Shown in pieces: positions 21,041 to 33,972 of a DNA stretch of 64,000 nucleotides. Made by a program: the position numbers and the translations under genes. Origin of the DNA: Triglochin maritima. Lineage: Eukaryota; Streptophyta; Magnoliopsida; Alismatales; Juncaginaceae. The stretch spans positions 25,336,501-25,400,500 of the forward strand of contig OY821787.1 of the NCBI GenBank assembly GCA_963682175.1. Reading direction: 5' to 3'. How positions within the stretch are numbered: the stretch's first letter is position 1; each line of letters starts with the position of its first letter. The notes below the pieces were generated by a model that worked only from the letters and a program-made list of their open reading frames with translations, had not been told where the DNA came from and did no database searches.

Positions 21041-23209
21041 TGTAGGATTTCGTGTCCCTATGTATGTATGTATTTTAAAATTTTAATATAACATACAAGA
21101 TCAATTTTCATATTTTCAGCAATTTTATGTACATCTATTTGTGTTTTATTCTAATAACATGCAACCTACATTTATTAAAATAATCCACAAAAATAGAATC
21201 ATACCTAAAGGTTCTCTAAAACCTTTTGATGATCCGGAGTCGCGTTGCACGTTGTGTCGCCCCACGGGATTGCCTCCGAGTGTTCACCAAACTCTAAACA
21301 AGATTAGAGAGATATGAGTTAGCCAATCGATCTCTAATAAGGTTTAGAATCTAGCTAACAACCCCTCTTTAAGTCTCCTTAGATTCTAATCTCCAAACTT
21401 AATTTTACTAAGAGAAATTTCGTGGTGATTAGGGAGAGATTAATGAGAGAAAGATTTTACGTTAGCTTAAAACAAGTTGGAATAGGTGCCCTTTTATAAG
21501 CTCCCAAAACACCCTTATCAAGAGCTATTATTTATCCACGACCTCTTGTTTTTCTCTCCTAAAATTAATCTCTAAATTCGACCTAATCACCAACAAAAAT
21601 GTTTTAATTAAATCTGGAATTATTCCACCCATGATTTAATTAATCTCTTGATAATTCAGGCAGAATCGTTCTTGTTCGGTAGACCGAGTATTATTCGGTC
21701 AACCGAATCATTCGGTTATAACACGTGTTCGGTGCACCATGAGTCAGACGGTCGACCGATTATTTATGAGAAAAATTCCCTGGAAGAATTCGGACGAACC
21801 ACGTCTTCCAATTGGTCCACCGTTGACGCACCAAAATCGCTCCTAGGACATAGTCATCGGATGACCGGGTCACCTTCAGTCTACCGAGAATACTAATTCT
21901 CGGTTGAACGATTCCAATCGGTGAACCGAACCCGATTGTCCAGGCACTCTAGACAATCTCGGTCAATCGATTGCGCTTAAGCGTTCCCCATTCGGTTAGC
22001 CGATCCGAAGATCCCTCGGTCGACCGAACCATGAACGGTTCATCGTGTTTGACCCCGATTTTGCCTTTGTCAGATTTTGGATTTATTTCCAACAAAATCT
22101 GATCTTTTGGGGTTTTTAGTAAATTCACATCTTATGTAATATTATCCTATGTAATATTAAATTATTACACCCCATAATATATACATCTCATATGAATTTA
22201 TTATGATTCTAATTATGTCAATTCTCATGACATATTGATTTTATTCATTCACCACATGTGTCCCATTTTCATAAGAAACCCGACACATCATATGAACCTA
22301 AAATCAAACCTCTTGTTTCCCAGTTTTGTGGTGTGACCTATAGGAGGATCTAAGCCAAATTGGCAGTGATATTTAACATTTAATATCTCAAACTATAAGC
22401 GGTATCTAGCGACACATTATAGTTACCCAATTAGCATAGATGTCTTTGTTCCACCCGAACCAAAACACGATCCATTTAGTGATGTAAGTGCATCACTTGT
22501 GTCCGTCCCTTGCCTCATGATATTAAGAATATATACAAGTAGAAATGTGTCATCTTTGTATTATATTCATTTCTTGATCTCTTTAGGCTAATTATAACTA
22601 TGTGACTTAACTCAAGTCACATTGTGCACATTATAATTTTGCTTTACCAAGGGACCCACTAATATCATCACTCAATTAAGAGGGGCAATGATAATCGTTT
22701 GACTAGCTATCTTTTCCAGCACAAGTCATGCTCAACCAACTATTGTCTTTATCACTACACTCATTGATAGCTTTTGACAATAATCAAATTAAGCCTTTCT
22801 TGAGTGAAAAGATACAAGTCTCATATCTTAGGATCCAAGACACAGTAAAAACATTAATGACACGAAACACAATTCCATAATGTTTTACTTGTTAGGTCTA
22901 TTCAATATATAAAAGTAATATTTTCCTCTTTTATATACTCGTGTCGTCACTTATTTGTAGAGCTACAACAATCGATGACCAACACGACAATCTTATCTCG
23001 GTAATTAATTTTCCATGTTAATTACCATGATTGTGAATAACTTTTGATTTATGTAAACCATTATCTTTTAGAGCTCTACAGTTAGGACCAAGCGCCTCTT
23101 CCTTAACACTTCCAAAATACGAATACCATAATCAAGGAACAAAATGTTTGCACATTCAATTCATAATAATTGACATATAAAAGTAAAACTTTTAGAACAC
23201 ATTCCTTCA
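21041..23209 (-). repeat. Copia LTR c (complete)
   Basis: The LTR is 2,169 bp with termini TGAAGGAATGTG...GAAATCCTACA in element direction. It follows a polypurine tract (minus strand, aacaagtgagagat, about 23,210-23,222) and is followed by a primer site, so it serves as the 3' LTR of the coding unit and the 5' LTR of the next. It contains a dyad cluster at 21,670-22,045. Confidence 0.88.
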
Positions 23210-23290
23210 ATCTCTCACTTGTTATCAAAGCTTTCTTTCACATACATTCTCAATGTATAAAACAATAATAACTAGGGTAACCCTCTCTAA

Positions 23291-26200
23291 TCACTCATCA
23301 AGCCAATCTACATGGTTCCTCAGACCCATGGACTCGAAATGCATTTCGCCCTTAGCTTGGGATAAGGGTTTGGTGAAGGGATCAGTTGTGTCCACCCATA
23401 ACAGATTTATTTTTCCCTCGTCGATGAAGTCACGTGTGACAAAGTACTTTCGATCCATGTACTTCACTTTGTGGTGTGATTTGGGATCCTTGATTTGCGA
23501 GATGGATGCACTATTATCGCAAAATAGTTCTATAGGTCCCTCGCATGAGGGAACTACTCCTAGCTCTTCAAGGAACTTCTTAATCCACAGTCCTTCCTTA
23601 CTCTCTTCAGCGACAACCATTACTTCTGAAGCAGTGGTTGAGTTGGCTGTAGTGTTTTGCTTCCAACTACGCCAACTCACAGCTCCACCATTCAGTAGGA
23701 AGACGTATCCTGATTGCGACCTTCTATCGTCGGGATCACTCATGAGACTCGCATCCGAATAACCCTCGGCTATTAACTCCCTTTGTCCTCCATAAACAAG
23801 AAACTTATCTTTGGTCCGGTTAAGGTACCTCAGAATTTTCTTGACCGCAGTCCAATGGTCAGGACCTGCGTTGGATTGGTGACGACTTGTCACGCTTAGA
23901 GCATACGAGATATCGGGTTTTGTGCAAGTCATCGCGTACATGATTGATCCTATTGCCGAAGCATAAGGGATATCTTTCATGTACTCCAAGTCTTTACGTG
24001 ATTCAACACGTTGAGACTTCTTGAGTTGCACACCCATACTCATTGGCACACTGCCCTTTTTGGAGTTGTTCATACTGAACCTTTCCAAGACCTTGTCAAT
24101 GTATGTATGTTGACTTAGGCGAATGAGTCTACGGGATCTATCTCTATATATCTTGATTCCCAAGATGTATTGAGCCTCACCCATATCTTTCATCGAAAAT
24201 GCAGATTTCAATGAATTTCTCGTTTGCTCAAGCAAAAGTATATGATTTCCCATGAGGAGTATGTCTTCGACATATAAGATCAAGAGCACTATGTGGCTCC
24301 CAATAACCTTCTTGTATATACAAGGCTCTTCCTTACTTTGGACGAAGTGAATCTTTTTGACTTCTTCATCAAAACGCTTGTTCCAACTCCTTGATGCTTG
24401 CTTCAATCCATAAATGGATCTTTGAAGCTTGCATACTTTCTCGTTATTCTTTGGATCTTCAAAACCTTGAGGTTGTACCATGTACACATCCTCCTCCAAG
24501 TTCCCATTAAGGAACACCATTTTGACATCCATTTGCCATATCTCATAATCATGAAATGCGGCAATAGCGAGCATAATCCGAATAGACTTGAACATAGCAA
24601 CCAGTGAAAAAGTTTCATCATAGTCAATTCCTTGAACTTGAGTGAAACCTTTTGCTACAAGCCTCGCTTTGTAGGTTGTAAAGTTCTCATCCATGTCCAT
24701 CTTCCTCTTTAAACCCATTTATTTTGAATGGTATTTTTCCCTTGAGGAAGGTCAACCAAGTTCCACACTTGATTATCATACATGGATTCTATTTCGGATT
24801 CCATGGCCTTAAACCATAGTTTGGAGTCATTTCTTTCCATTGCTTCTTGAAAGGTCGAGGGATCATCGGTATCTAGTACCATGATCTCATGAAGTCCCAA
24901 ATACATATCAGATTTCTTCCTCTCCCTCGTTGACCTTCTAAGTTCTTTTGGTTCTACGTGTACTTCTCGAACTTCTTCCACAATTTCTTGTGGAATTGGT
25001 TCGTGTTCAATTCTCGAACGTACACTAGGTGGAGAGGATTGAGTTTCTCTCACAATTTCTTGCGAGGGTCTCTCACTCACGCTCCCACTAACCAAAGGAA
25101 CCTCGGTTGGGCCTTCATGACCCTGAATGTCACCATTCATATCATGATCTTATAGAATGTCTTGAGTTTCCTCAAGCACAACTCTACTCCCACTACTTTT
25201 TATTCTTTCCAAAAATTCCTTTTCTAGAAATACGACATCCCTCTCTACAATCACTCGATTGGAGGTTATATGCCAAAAGTAGTATCCTCTTGTTTCACGA
25301 TGATAACCTATAAAGAAGCATTTATCCGCTTTTGGTTGAAGTTTGGTCGACATCAATTTCTTGACGTAGGCCTCACAACCCCAAATCTTGAGAAAATTGA
25401 GCTTAGGTATTTTACCGCTCCATAGCTCATAAGGCGTTTTCTCTACGGATTTGGATGGAACATTATTTAGTGTGTAAACCGCAGCTTCTAGTGCATAACT
25501 CCAAAAGTAAAGTGACAATTCAGCCTGACTCATCATTGATCGAACCATGTCGAGTAATGTCCTATCTCTCCTTTCGGATACCCGGCCCATTCCACTGAGG
25601 TGTACTGGGAGAGGTGAGTTGTGGTACAATACCACACTCCTTTAGGAATGAGTCAAATTCGGTACTTAAGTACTCACCTCCACGATCCGTTGGTAGAGAC
25701 TTGATTTTCTTGTTGAGTTGGTTCTCTACTTCATTCTTGAATTCCTTGAACTTTTCAAAGGATTCACTTTTGTTTCTCATTAGATAAATATAGCCAAAAT
25801 GACTATAGTCATCCGTGAACGTAATGAAGTACCTGAAACCGTCTCTTGCACTAGTACTCATCGGACAACATACATCGGAATGTATCAAATCCAACAAGTC
25901 ATTCGCTCTCGGTCCTTTCTTCTTGAAAGGCCTCTTGGTCATTTTGCCCATTAGGCAAGGTTCGCACGTCTCCAATGATTTAAAATCAAGTTGACCAAGA
26001 AGGTTAGCTTCTTGCAATTTCTTGATGCGTTCTTCATTTATGTGACCAAGACGATAGTGCCACGAGAGTGTATCATTCACGTGAGTAGTTTTAAGCCTTT
26101 TGTTATTGATGTTCAAGATTTGTTTATTATTCAATTCAAGCAAATAGAGATCATTCCTCACGAATGCATTTGCATAGAAAATCCCATTCTTCGATATAGA

Positions 26201-27394
26201 CAAGCAAGAATTTGAAATATTTATATTAAAATTATCCATATCCAAACATGATACAGAAATAATGTTCTTGCTAATCGAAGACACATAATAAACATTCTTT
26301 AAACATAAATTTAAACAACTAGATAATTGAAGCTCCGCATAACCTTGTGCAATCGCAGCAACGCTCGCACCATTTCCGACCTTTAAAATCATCTCGTTCT
26401 TCACGAGTTCCTTCCTATCCTTTAGTAGCTGCACATTAAAAATTATGTGAGCACAAGATCCAGTATCAATTACCCAATCATGGACAGAGGTGGCTAAATT
26501 TAATTCAATAACAAATATACCTTTGGCCTTTTTGGGGCGCTTACGTTCAATCACTCCATTGTCAAGGTCTTCCTTGTACTTGGGGAAATTTGGCCGGATG
26601 TGTCCCTTTTCACCGCAGTGAAAGCACTCCGTATTGGGAGTCAAAGATTTCAGAGATTTCCCCCTTGAGGCACTCACACGAGCACCTCCTACTCCCTTGC
26701 TCTTGATTGACGTATTTTTGGTGAATTTGCCTTTACCTTTGGTGATCTTCTTGCTCCTTCCATGGACGGCTAGGACGTGCTTGTCCCGACCCTTGCCCAT
26801 GTCAACTTCAGCCATTTTGAGAGCGTTGTGAAGTTCCTCAAGACTCACCCATTTCTTACGCACATGATAGTGCATAATGAAGTCCTTGTAGGACGGGGCT
26901 AGAGAGCCAAGAATCAAATCTTCCGCAATGTCATCGGGCATCGGGGAAGAGAGCTTCGACAACTTCTCAAGGTATCCTTGCGTCGTGAGAAAATGCATGG
27001 ATACCAATGTTCCCTCCTCCATGTGGCACCTTGTGAGTGTGATGGTGGTCTTATAGTGCTCTTTTCTAGCACTATCCATGAACATCTTTGTTAAAGCTTC
27101 CATGGTTTTCTTGGGTTTTGAATCCAAGTATTTCGCCTGAAGTGAGTCACCCATGGAGGCTAACATTAGACCGTGAACCTAGTTCTCTTGGTCTTCCCAC
27201 TTGGCTTTTGCCTCTCTCTCGCTATCAATTGCCCTCTCATTTAATTTTGGGATTTGACCATCCAAAATGTGAGACAGTTTCTCAAACTTTAACACGATAT
27301 TGAGCTTGAGTTGCCAGCTTATGAAGTTTGAGCCATCATTTACCAAAGGATGTTTTTCAATCATAGATCGCACAATAGGTTGAATATTCGACAT
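23291..27394 (-). pseudogene. Copia gag-pol polyprotein, decayed
   Basis: From an ATG at 27,394 the minus strand encodes gag (capsid-like region, then a zinc knuckle CFHCGEKGH..PNF with the last Cys replaced by Phe), protease (VIDTGSCAHI), integrase (HYRLGHINEERI, CEPC, DDYSHFGYIY, TDRGGEY, SERRDRT), reverse transcriptase (FLNGNLEEDVYMVQPQGF, YVED where YVDD is usual) and RNase H (SDASLMSD, ELFCDNSAS). It stops at 23,291. Disruptions are a TAG at 27,179-27,181, a frameshift near 25,600 beside the integrase Glu, a stop near 25,150 and a frameshift near 24,715. I recognise Copia but do not assign a lineage. This copy cannot make a full polyprotein. Confidence 0.92.
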
Positions 27395-28089
27395 TTCTAC
27401 AAAATAAATTATATAGGATTTAATGTCAATTTTATGTTTTAAAACAATACCACAAATAAAAATTTGTCCATAAATGTAGCAATCCAATATCCTATCAATT
27501 ATAACATAAACTAGCTAAGGGCTATCAGATATATTATAAAATCAAGGTAAGAAAACATTTTTCTAATCATAACCAATTCGAAATATCGCAACATTTGCAT
27601 TTTCAAACTCTTATGATTCTTGTCATTTTAATTAAGAGGGAATTTGACCGATCCTCGTAAATCTTTCCCAAAACCGAGTTAGGGCTCCGGGTCTTGTTAA
27701 GAAAACTTATTTCATTTGATACGAGATGCGTTTATCCATTGTATTCACAAACAAATATACTCGGTGTCCGCTTAGGGCGAATCACACCTCGTACATCTAG
27801 TCGTGGCACAACAATAGACAACCTTATATCTCCCACTATTCCCAAAGATGGAGGAAGCTATCTCCCGCTAAGGGCGAGCAGAATATCCGTCGATCGATGA
27901 CTGCTAGTGGATGAAATGAGAAAGAAAGAAACTCTTAATTTTTGGTTGGACAATTTTAAATATTTATATGTGATTTTAGAATTTAGGTGATCATGCATAT
28001 TTATTATCTATACACATCCTAACATTCATCCATACAATCACATATATATCAAGCACACAAACATTGCGTCAGTTTATATGTTCCCGCTT

Positions 28090-28132
28090 CCTTGATCCTT
28101 GATCCCTGATCCTTGATCCTTGATCCTTGCGC
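28090..28132. repeat. ccttgat heptamer tandem repeat
   Basis: About six units of ccttgat, one with a cc variant, occur in a row within the copia leader. Confidence 0.8.
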
Positions 28133-28320
28133 TTCTTCAGCGTCATCCTCTTGCACCATGGATGTTGATATTGCAAAAATATAAACATGCATCTCTCAAT
28201 TTTGAAAAATTGTCTAGTGCAAGTCTTATGTAAAAATCCTCTCATATACATGCATATACATAGAAATAATATTTGGCTTTTACATACATAAGCCCCAGTG
28301 ATTGAATAATAATAACATAC

Positions 28321-28368
28321 ACATTCATTCATTCATTCATTCATTCATTCATTCATTCATTCATTCAC
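28321..28368. repeat. (CATT)n microsatellite
   Basis: About twelve tandem cattcatt-type tetranucleotides occur here. The matching position in the other leader (20,511-20,522) has only about three, so the repeat expanded after duplication or contracted in the other copy. Confidence 0.9.
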
Positions 28369-28886
28369 ACATGGCTTCGATGGAACATATAAACTCACAT
28401 ATCCCTGCATTAGAGAACTCGAGCAACGCATGTACATATACTATATATTACTCGATTTAGTTTATCATGCATCTCTAAATCAAACAATTCTAAAATCATT
28501 TGAAATCCATTAAAAATGATTTTATGCATCCATAGTTCAAAACATAAAACATTTGAACCGCTTGTTTATCCAATTTCAAAAAATAAACATTTAAAGAAAG
28601 ATAAACATATGCCTTTTTCGTTTTGTTGATTCTTATAAAATAATCATTTAATTAAAAACGAAAATTCTATAAATTAGACATAAGTCTAAATCTTAATTCT
28701 AACATTCACATGATGTGTTTTAAATCATTTAAAACTATCAAAAGAATCAATTAGAATTAAATCAACAAAACTATCAAAAAACTCGAAAAAGACATAAAAC
28801 ATGAATTGTTTTGATCGTAGATGTTAAACTAAAATTAATTATATGGTCTAATTGTTGAAAATATGAACTAAAAGCTTTGTTACCAC

Positions 28887-30579
28887 TGTAGGATTTCGTG
28901 TCCCTATGTATGTATGTATTTTAAAATTTTAATATAACATACAAGATCGATTTTCATATTTTCAGCAATTTTATGTACATCTATTTGTGTTTTATTCTAA
29001 TAACATGCAACCTACATTTATTAAAATAATCCGCAAAGATAGAATCATACCTAAAGGTTCTTTAAAACCTTTTGATGATCCGGAGTCGCGTTGCACGTTG
29101 TGTCGCTCACGGAATTGCCTCCGAGTGTTCACCAAACTCTAAACAAGATTAGAGAGATATGAGTTAGCCAATCGATCTCTAATAAGGTTTAGAATCTAGC
29201 TTATAATCACTCTTTAAGCCTCCTGAGATTCTGATCTCCAAACTTAATTTTACTAAGAGAAATTTCGTGGTGATTAGGGAGAGAGTAATGAGAGAAAGAT
29301 TTTGCATTAGTTTAAAACATGTAGGAATAGGTGTCCTTTTATAGGCTCCCAAAACACCCTTATCAAGAGCTATTATTTAGCCACGACCTCTTCTTTTTCT
29401 CTCCTAAAATTAATCTCTAAATTCCACATAATCACCCACAAAATGTTTTAATTAAATCTGGAATTATTCCACCCATGATTTAATTAATCTCTTAATAATT
29501 CAGGCAGAATCGTTCTTGTTTGATAGACCGAGTATTATTCGGTCAACCGAACCATTCGGTTATAACACGTGTTCAGTGCACCGTGAGCCAGACGGTCGAC
29601 CGATTATTTATGAGAAAAATTCTCTGGAAGAATTTGGACGAACCACGTCTTCCAATCGGTCTACCGTTGACGCACCAGAATCACTCCTAGGACATAGTCA
29701 TCGGATGACCGGGTCACCTTCGGTCTACCGAGAATACTAATTATCGGTTGACTGATTCCAATCGGTTAACCGAACCCGATTGTCCAGGCACTCTAGACAA
29801 TCTCGGTCAATCGATTGCGCTTAACCGTTCCCCATTTGGTTAACCGATCCGAAGATCCCTCGGTCGACCGAACCCTGAACGGTTCACCGTGTTTGACCCC
29901 GATTTTGCCTTTGTCAAATTTTGGATTTATTTCCAACAAAATTTGATCTTTTGGGGGTTTTTAGCTAATTCACATGTTATGTAATATTATCCTATGTAAT
30001 ATTAAATTATTACACCCCATAATATATACATCTCATATGAATTTATTATGATTCTAATTATGTCAATTCTCATGACATATTGATTTTATTCATTCACCAC
30101 ATGTGTCCCATTTTCATAAGAAACCCGACACATCATATGAACTTAAAATCAAACCTCTTGTTTCCCAGTTTTGTGGTGTGACCTATAGGAGGATCTAAGT
30201 CAAATTGGCAGTGATATTAAACACTTAATATCTCAGACTATAAGCGGTATCTAGTTACACTTTATAGTCACCCAACTAGCATAGATGTCTTTGTTCCACC
30301 CGAACTAAAACACGATCCATTTAGTGATGTAAGTGCACCACTTGTGTCCGTCCCTTGCCTCATGATATTAAGAATATATACAAAGTAGAAATGTGTCATC
30401 TTCGTATTATATTCATTTCTTGATCTGTTTAAGCTAATTATAACTATGTGACTTGACTCAAGTCACATTGTGCACATTATAATTTTACTTTATCAAGGGC
30501 CCACTAATATCGTCACTCAATTAAGAGGGGCAATGATAATCGTTTGACTAGCTATCTTTTCCAGCACAAGTCATGCTCA
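28887..30579 (-). repeat. Copia LTR b (5'-truncated)
   Basis: It starts at tgtaggattt on the left and matches the complete LTRs until gtcatgctca at 30,579, where leader sequence of the preceding unit begins. About 480 bp of the U3 side are missing compared with LTR a. It includes a dyad cluster at 29,520-29,895. Confidence 0.85.
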
Positions 30580-30669
30580 TATTTTCCATCAATGATAATG
30601 TAGATGGTAAACTAAAATTAATTATATAGTCTAATTATTGAATATATGAACTAAAAGCTCTGATACCAC
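30580..30669 (-). other. Copia primer binding site and clipped leader
   Basis: The minus strand reads TGGTATCAGAGC at 30,657-30,668, immediately after the LTR a end. This is the standard plant copia primer site for initiator Met tRNA. Only about 90 bp of leader follow before the junction to LTR b. Confidence 0.85.
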
Positions 30670-32847
30670 TGTAGGATTTCGTGTCTGTATGTATGTATAT
30701 ATTTTAAAATTTTAATACAACAGACAAGATCGTTTTTATATTTTCAGCAATTTTATGTACATCAATTTGTGTTTTGTTCTAATAACATGCAACCTACATT
30801 TATTAAAAATAATCCACAAAGGTAGAATCATACCCAAAGGTTCTGTAAAACCTTTTTGATGATCCGGAGTCGCGTTGCACGTTGAGTTGTCCATGGAATT
30901 GCCTCCGAGTGTTCACCAAACTCTAAACAAGATTAGAGAGAAATGAGCTAGCCAATCAATCTCTAACAATGTTTAGAATCTAGCTAATAACCCCTCTTTA
31001 AGTCTCCTGAGATTCTGATCTCCAAACTTAATTTTACTAAGAGTATTTTCGTGGTGATTAGGGAGAGATTAATGAGAGAAAGATTTTTGCATTAGTTGTT
31101 AAACAAGTAGGAGTAGGGGTCCTTTTATAGTCTCCCAAAACATCCTTATCAAGAGCTATTCTTTAGCCATGATCCCTTTTTTATTCTGTCCTAAATTAAT
31201 CTCTAATTTCCACATAATCACCCACAAAAAACATTTTAATTAAATCTGAAATTAATCCACCCATGATCTAATTAATCTCTTAATAATTCAGGCAGAATCA
31301 TTCTTGTTCGGTAGACCGAGTATTATTCGGTCATCCAAACCGTTCGGTTATAACACGTGTTCGGTGCACCGTGAGCTAGACGGTCGACCGAATCCTTATG
31401 AGAATAATTCCTTGGAAGAATTCGGAAGAACCACGTCTTTTAATCGGTCTACCGTTGACCCACCAAAATCACTCCTGGGACATAGTCATCGGATGACCGG
31501 GTCACCTTCGGTCTACCGAAAATACTACTTCTTGGTTGACCATGCACACTCGGTTAACCGAACCCGATTGTCCAGGCACTCCAGATAATTTCGGTGAACC
31601 AATTTTGCTTACCCGTTCCCTATTCAGTTAACCAACCCGAAGATTCCCTGGTTGACCGAACCATGAACGGTTCACCGTGTTTTACCCTGATTTTGCCTTT
31701 GTGTCAAATTTTAGATTTATTTCCAACAAAATTTGTCCTTTTGGGGTTTTTAGCAAATTCACATCTTATAAAATATATTATCATATGTGATATTAAATTA
31801 TTACACAACATAATATATATACCTCATATGAATTTATTATGATTCTAATTATGTCAATTCTCATGACATATTGATTTTATTCATTCACCACATGTGTCCT
31901 ATTTTCACATGAAACCCGACACATCATATCAACTTAAAATCAAACCTCTTGTTTCTCAGTTTTGTGGTGTGACCTATAGGAGGATCTACGCCAAATTCAC
32001 AGCGATATTAAACACTTAATATCTCAAACTATAAGTGGTATCTAGCTACACATTATAGTTACCCAATTAGCATAGATGTCTTTGTTCCACCCGAACCAAA
32101 ACACGATCCATTTAGTGATGTAAGTGCACCACTTGTGTTCGTCCCTTGCCTCATGATATTAAGAATATATACAAAGTAGAAATGTGTCATCTTTGTATTA
32201 TATTCATTTCTTGATCTCTCTAAGCTAATTATAACTATGTAACTTAACTCAAGTTACATTGTGCACATTATAATTTTGCTTTATCAACGGGCCCACTAAT
32301 ATCATCACTCAATTAAGAGGGGCAATGATAATCATTTGACTAGCTATCTTTTCCAGCACAAGTCATGCTCAACCAACTATTGTCTTTATCACTACACTCA
32401 TTGATAGCTTTTGACAATAATCAAATTAAGCACTTCTTGAGTGAAAAGATATAAGTCTTATATCTTAGGATCCAAGACACAGTAAAAACATTAATGACAC
32501 GAAACACAATTCCATAATGTTTTACTTGTTAGGTCTACTCAATATATAAAAGTAATATTTTCCTCTTTTATATACTCGTGTCCTCAATTATTTTAGAGCT
32601 ACAACAATCGATGACCAACACGACAATCTTATCTCGGTAATTAATGTTCCATGTTAATTACCATGATTGTGAATAACTTTTGATTTATGTAAACCATTTT
32701 CTTTTAGAGCTCTACAGTTAAGGACCAAGCGCCTCGTCCTTAACACTTCCAAAAGACGAATACCATAATCAAGGAACAAAATGTTTGCACATTCAGTTCA
32801 TAATAATTGACATATAAAAGTAAAATTTTTAGAACACATTCCTTTCA
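30670..32847 (-). repeat. Copia LTR a (5' terminal, complete)
   Basis: The LTR is 2,178 bp with termini TGAAAGGAATGTG...GAAATCCTACA in element direction. It is the outermost LTR on the right, followed by the aaaag target duplication. It carries a dyad cluster at 31,305-31,680 and an intact primer site next to it. Confidence 0.88.
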
Positions 32848-33972
32848 AAAAGATGGTGAAGAATACATCCTATAGGCCTAAAGGTAGGTAGTGTTTTCAT
32901 GCATAGGAAGTGTCTAAAAGTTATGGCAAAACCTATCAATCCATTCACTAACCTAGTTGATTAACATTAATATACACAAGCTGGTTATTTCAAAACCTAA
33001 ACAAGCATGGGAGGTTTCTAAGATATGTCGCAAAACCCATCAAGTGTAGTATTCTATTCTAACAAGCAAGCATACATTCACATTTATCAACATAATCAAA
33101 ATATAAAACATCCATATCCATTCTTTAATGCATGTATGAACATCATCACCACCCCTAAAGGGGTATAGATCTACTCACTACACATTACTCTAATAATTAA
33201 ACTAAAGAAGAAAATAAATATTCTAACTACTTTAGCCTAGAATCAAAGAAATAAAACTAAGCTAAGCATGCATAAAGAAACAACATAAGAACAAAACAAT
33301 GGAAAAAATATTTTATTAGATGACTCACATTGAAGGTAGCATTCTTCTCCACCTTGAGATTTTGCTCCAAGGCTTACTCCAAGTAGAGAGAATGCCACCA
33401 AGCAATGGGTGATTACAATAGAAGGTGAAGAGTTCTATTTATAGCCATAGAAAAAGGTAATCCAAGACAATCCCCCGGTATAGGACTAAACAAATACCAG
33501 AAATAGACTAAATACACACTAATACACGCTCCACACAAATCGTAGCGGATCTGGACCAAAATCACCTAATTAGCGGTCTTGGACCGCTAATTAGCGGTCT
33601 ATAGTGTTCGGATCGCTCTAGATTTTCTTGTGGGCTTTTCTGGAAGGCTTTGTTTGTCTTTGATGCATCTACGTTGCTTGTTGGAGCTCCGACCCGAATA
33701 GAATTGCCAAAATACTCCCCATGATGGTGTGAAGTATTCTTGTGTGCTCATTGGTCCTTTGATCTTACGTTCAGGTCCTTCGATCTTGCATCTTAGTCCT
33801 TGAGTCTCTCAACTCAGTCCTTTTTCATGCTTTTAGGTCCTTTTATGCCTCTTCTCTTCAAACCTATTTATTTCTGAAATTCAAACATAAAACTCGTCAT
33901 GTAGCATTGTTTAGGTGAAAGATAATGGATATTAGATACAAATATAAGAATGAAATGATGTCAATCACAATG

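Larger units (their letters stand above)
27395..28886 (-). other. Copia leader of the coding unit
   Basis: This untranslated leader separates the primer site (28,874-28,885, TGGTAACAAAGC on the minus strand) from gag. It contains a short ccttgat tandem repeat at 28,090-28,132 and a tetranucleotide microsatellite at 28,321-28,368. No conserved reading frame is seen. Confidence 0.7.
18886..32847 (-). mobile_element. Copia tandem array: four LTRs, one coding unit
   Basis: The array is flanked by aaaag on both sides (18,881-18,885 and 32,848-32,852). In element direction it runs: complete LTR (32,847-30,670), primer site and short leader (30,669-30,580), LTR truncated at its 5' side (30,579-28,887), leader plus gag-pol (28,886-23,210), complete LTR (23,209-21,041), leader only (21,040-20,388), truncated LTR (20,387-18,886). 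This is what unequal recombination between tandem LTRs, followed by two deletions from leader into the next LTR, would leave. Confidence 0.8.
18594..33967 (-). mobile_element. Athila-like solo LTR nested in the transposase intron
   Basis: The two halves (18,594-18,885 and 32,853-33,967) join to an LTR of about 1.4 kb, like the LTR at 61,492-62,874. The left half has the gcaagtgcacgacgtcgg and tacgggtcgatccac blocks typical of Athila/Tat LTR ends. The right half has a TATA box (minus strand, 33,436-33,443) and ends atgtcaatca. Both sides are flanked by caatg (18,589-18,593 and 33,968-33,972). No internal region remains, so it is a solo LTR left by LTR-LTR recombination. It interrupts the ~22-bp array of the host intron. 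Confidence 0.85.
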
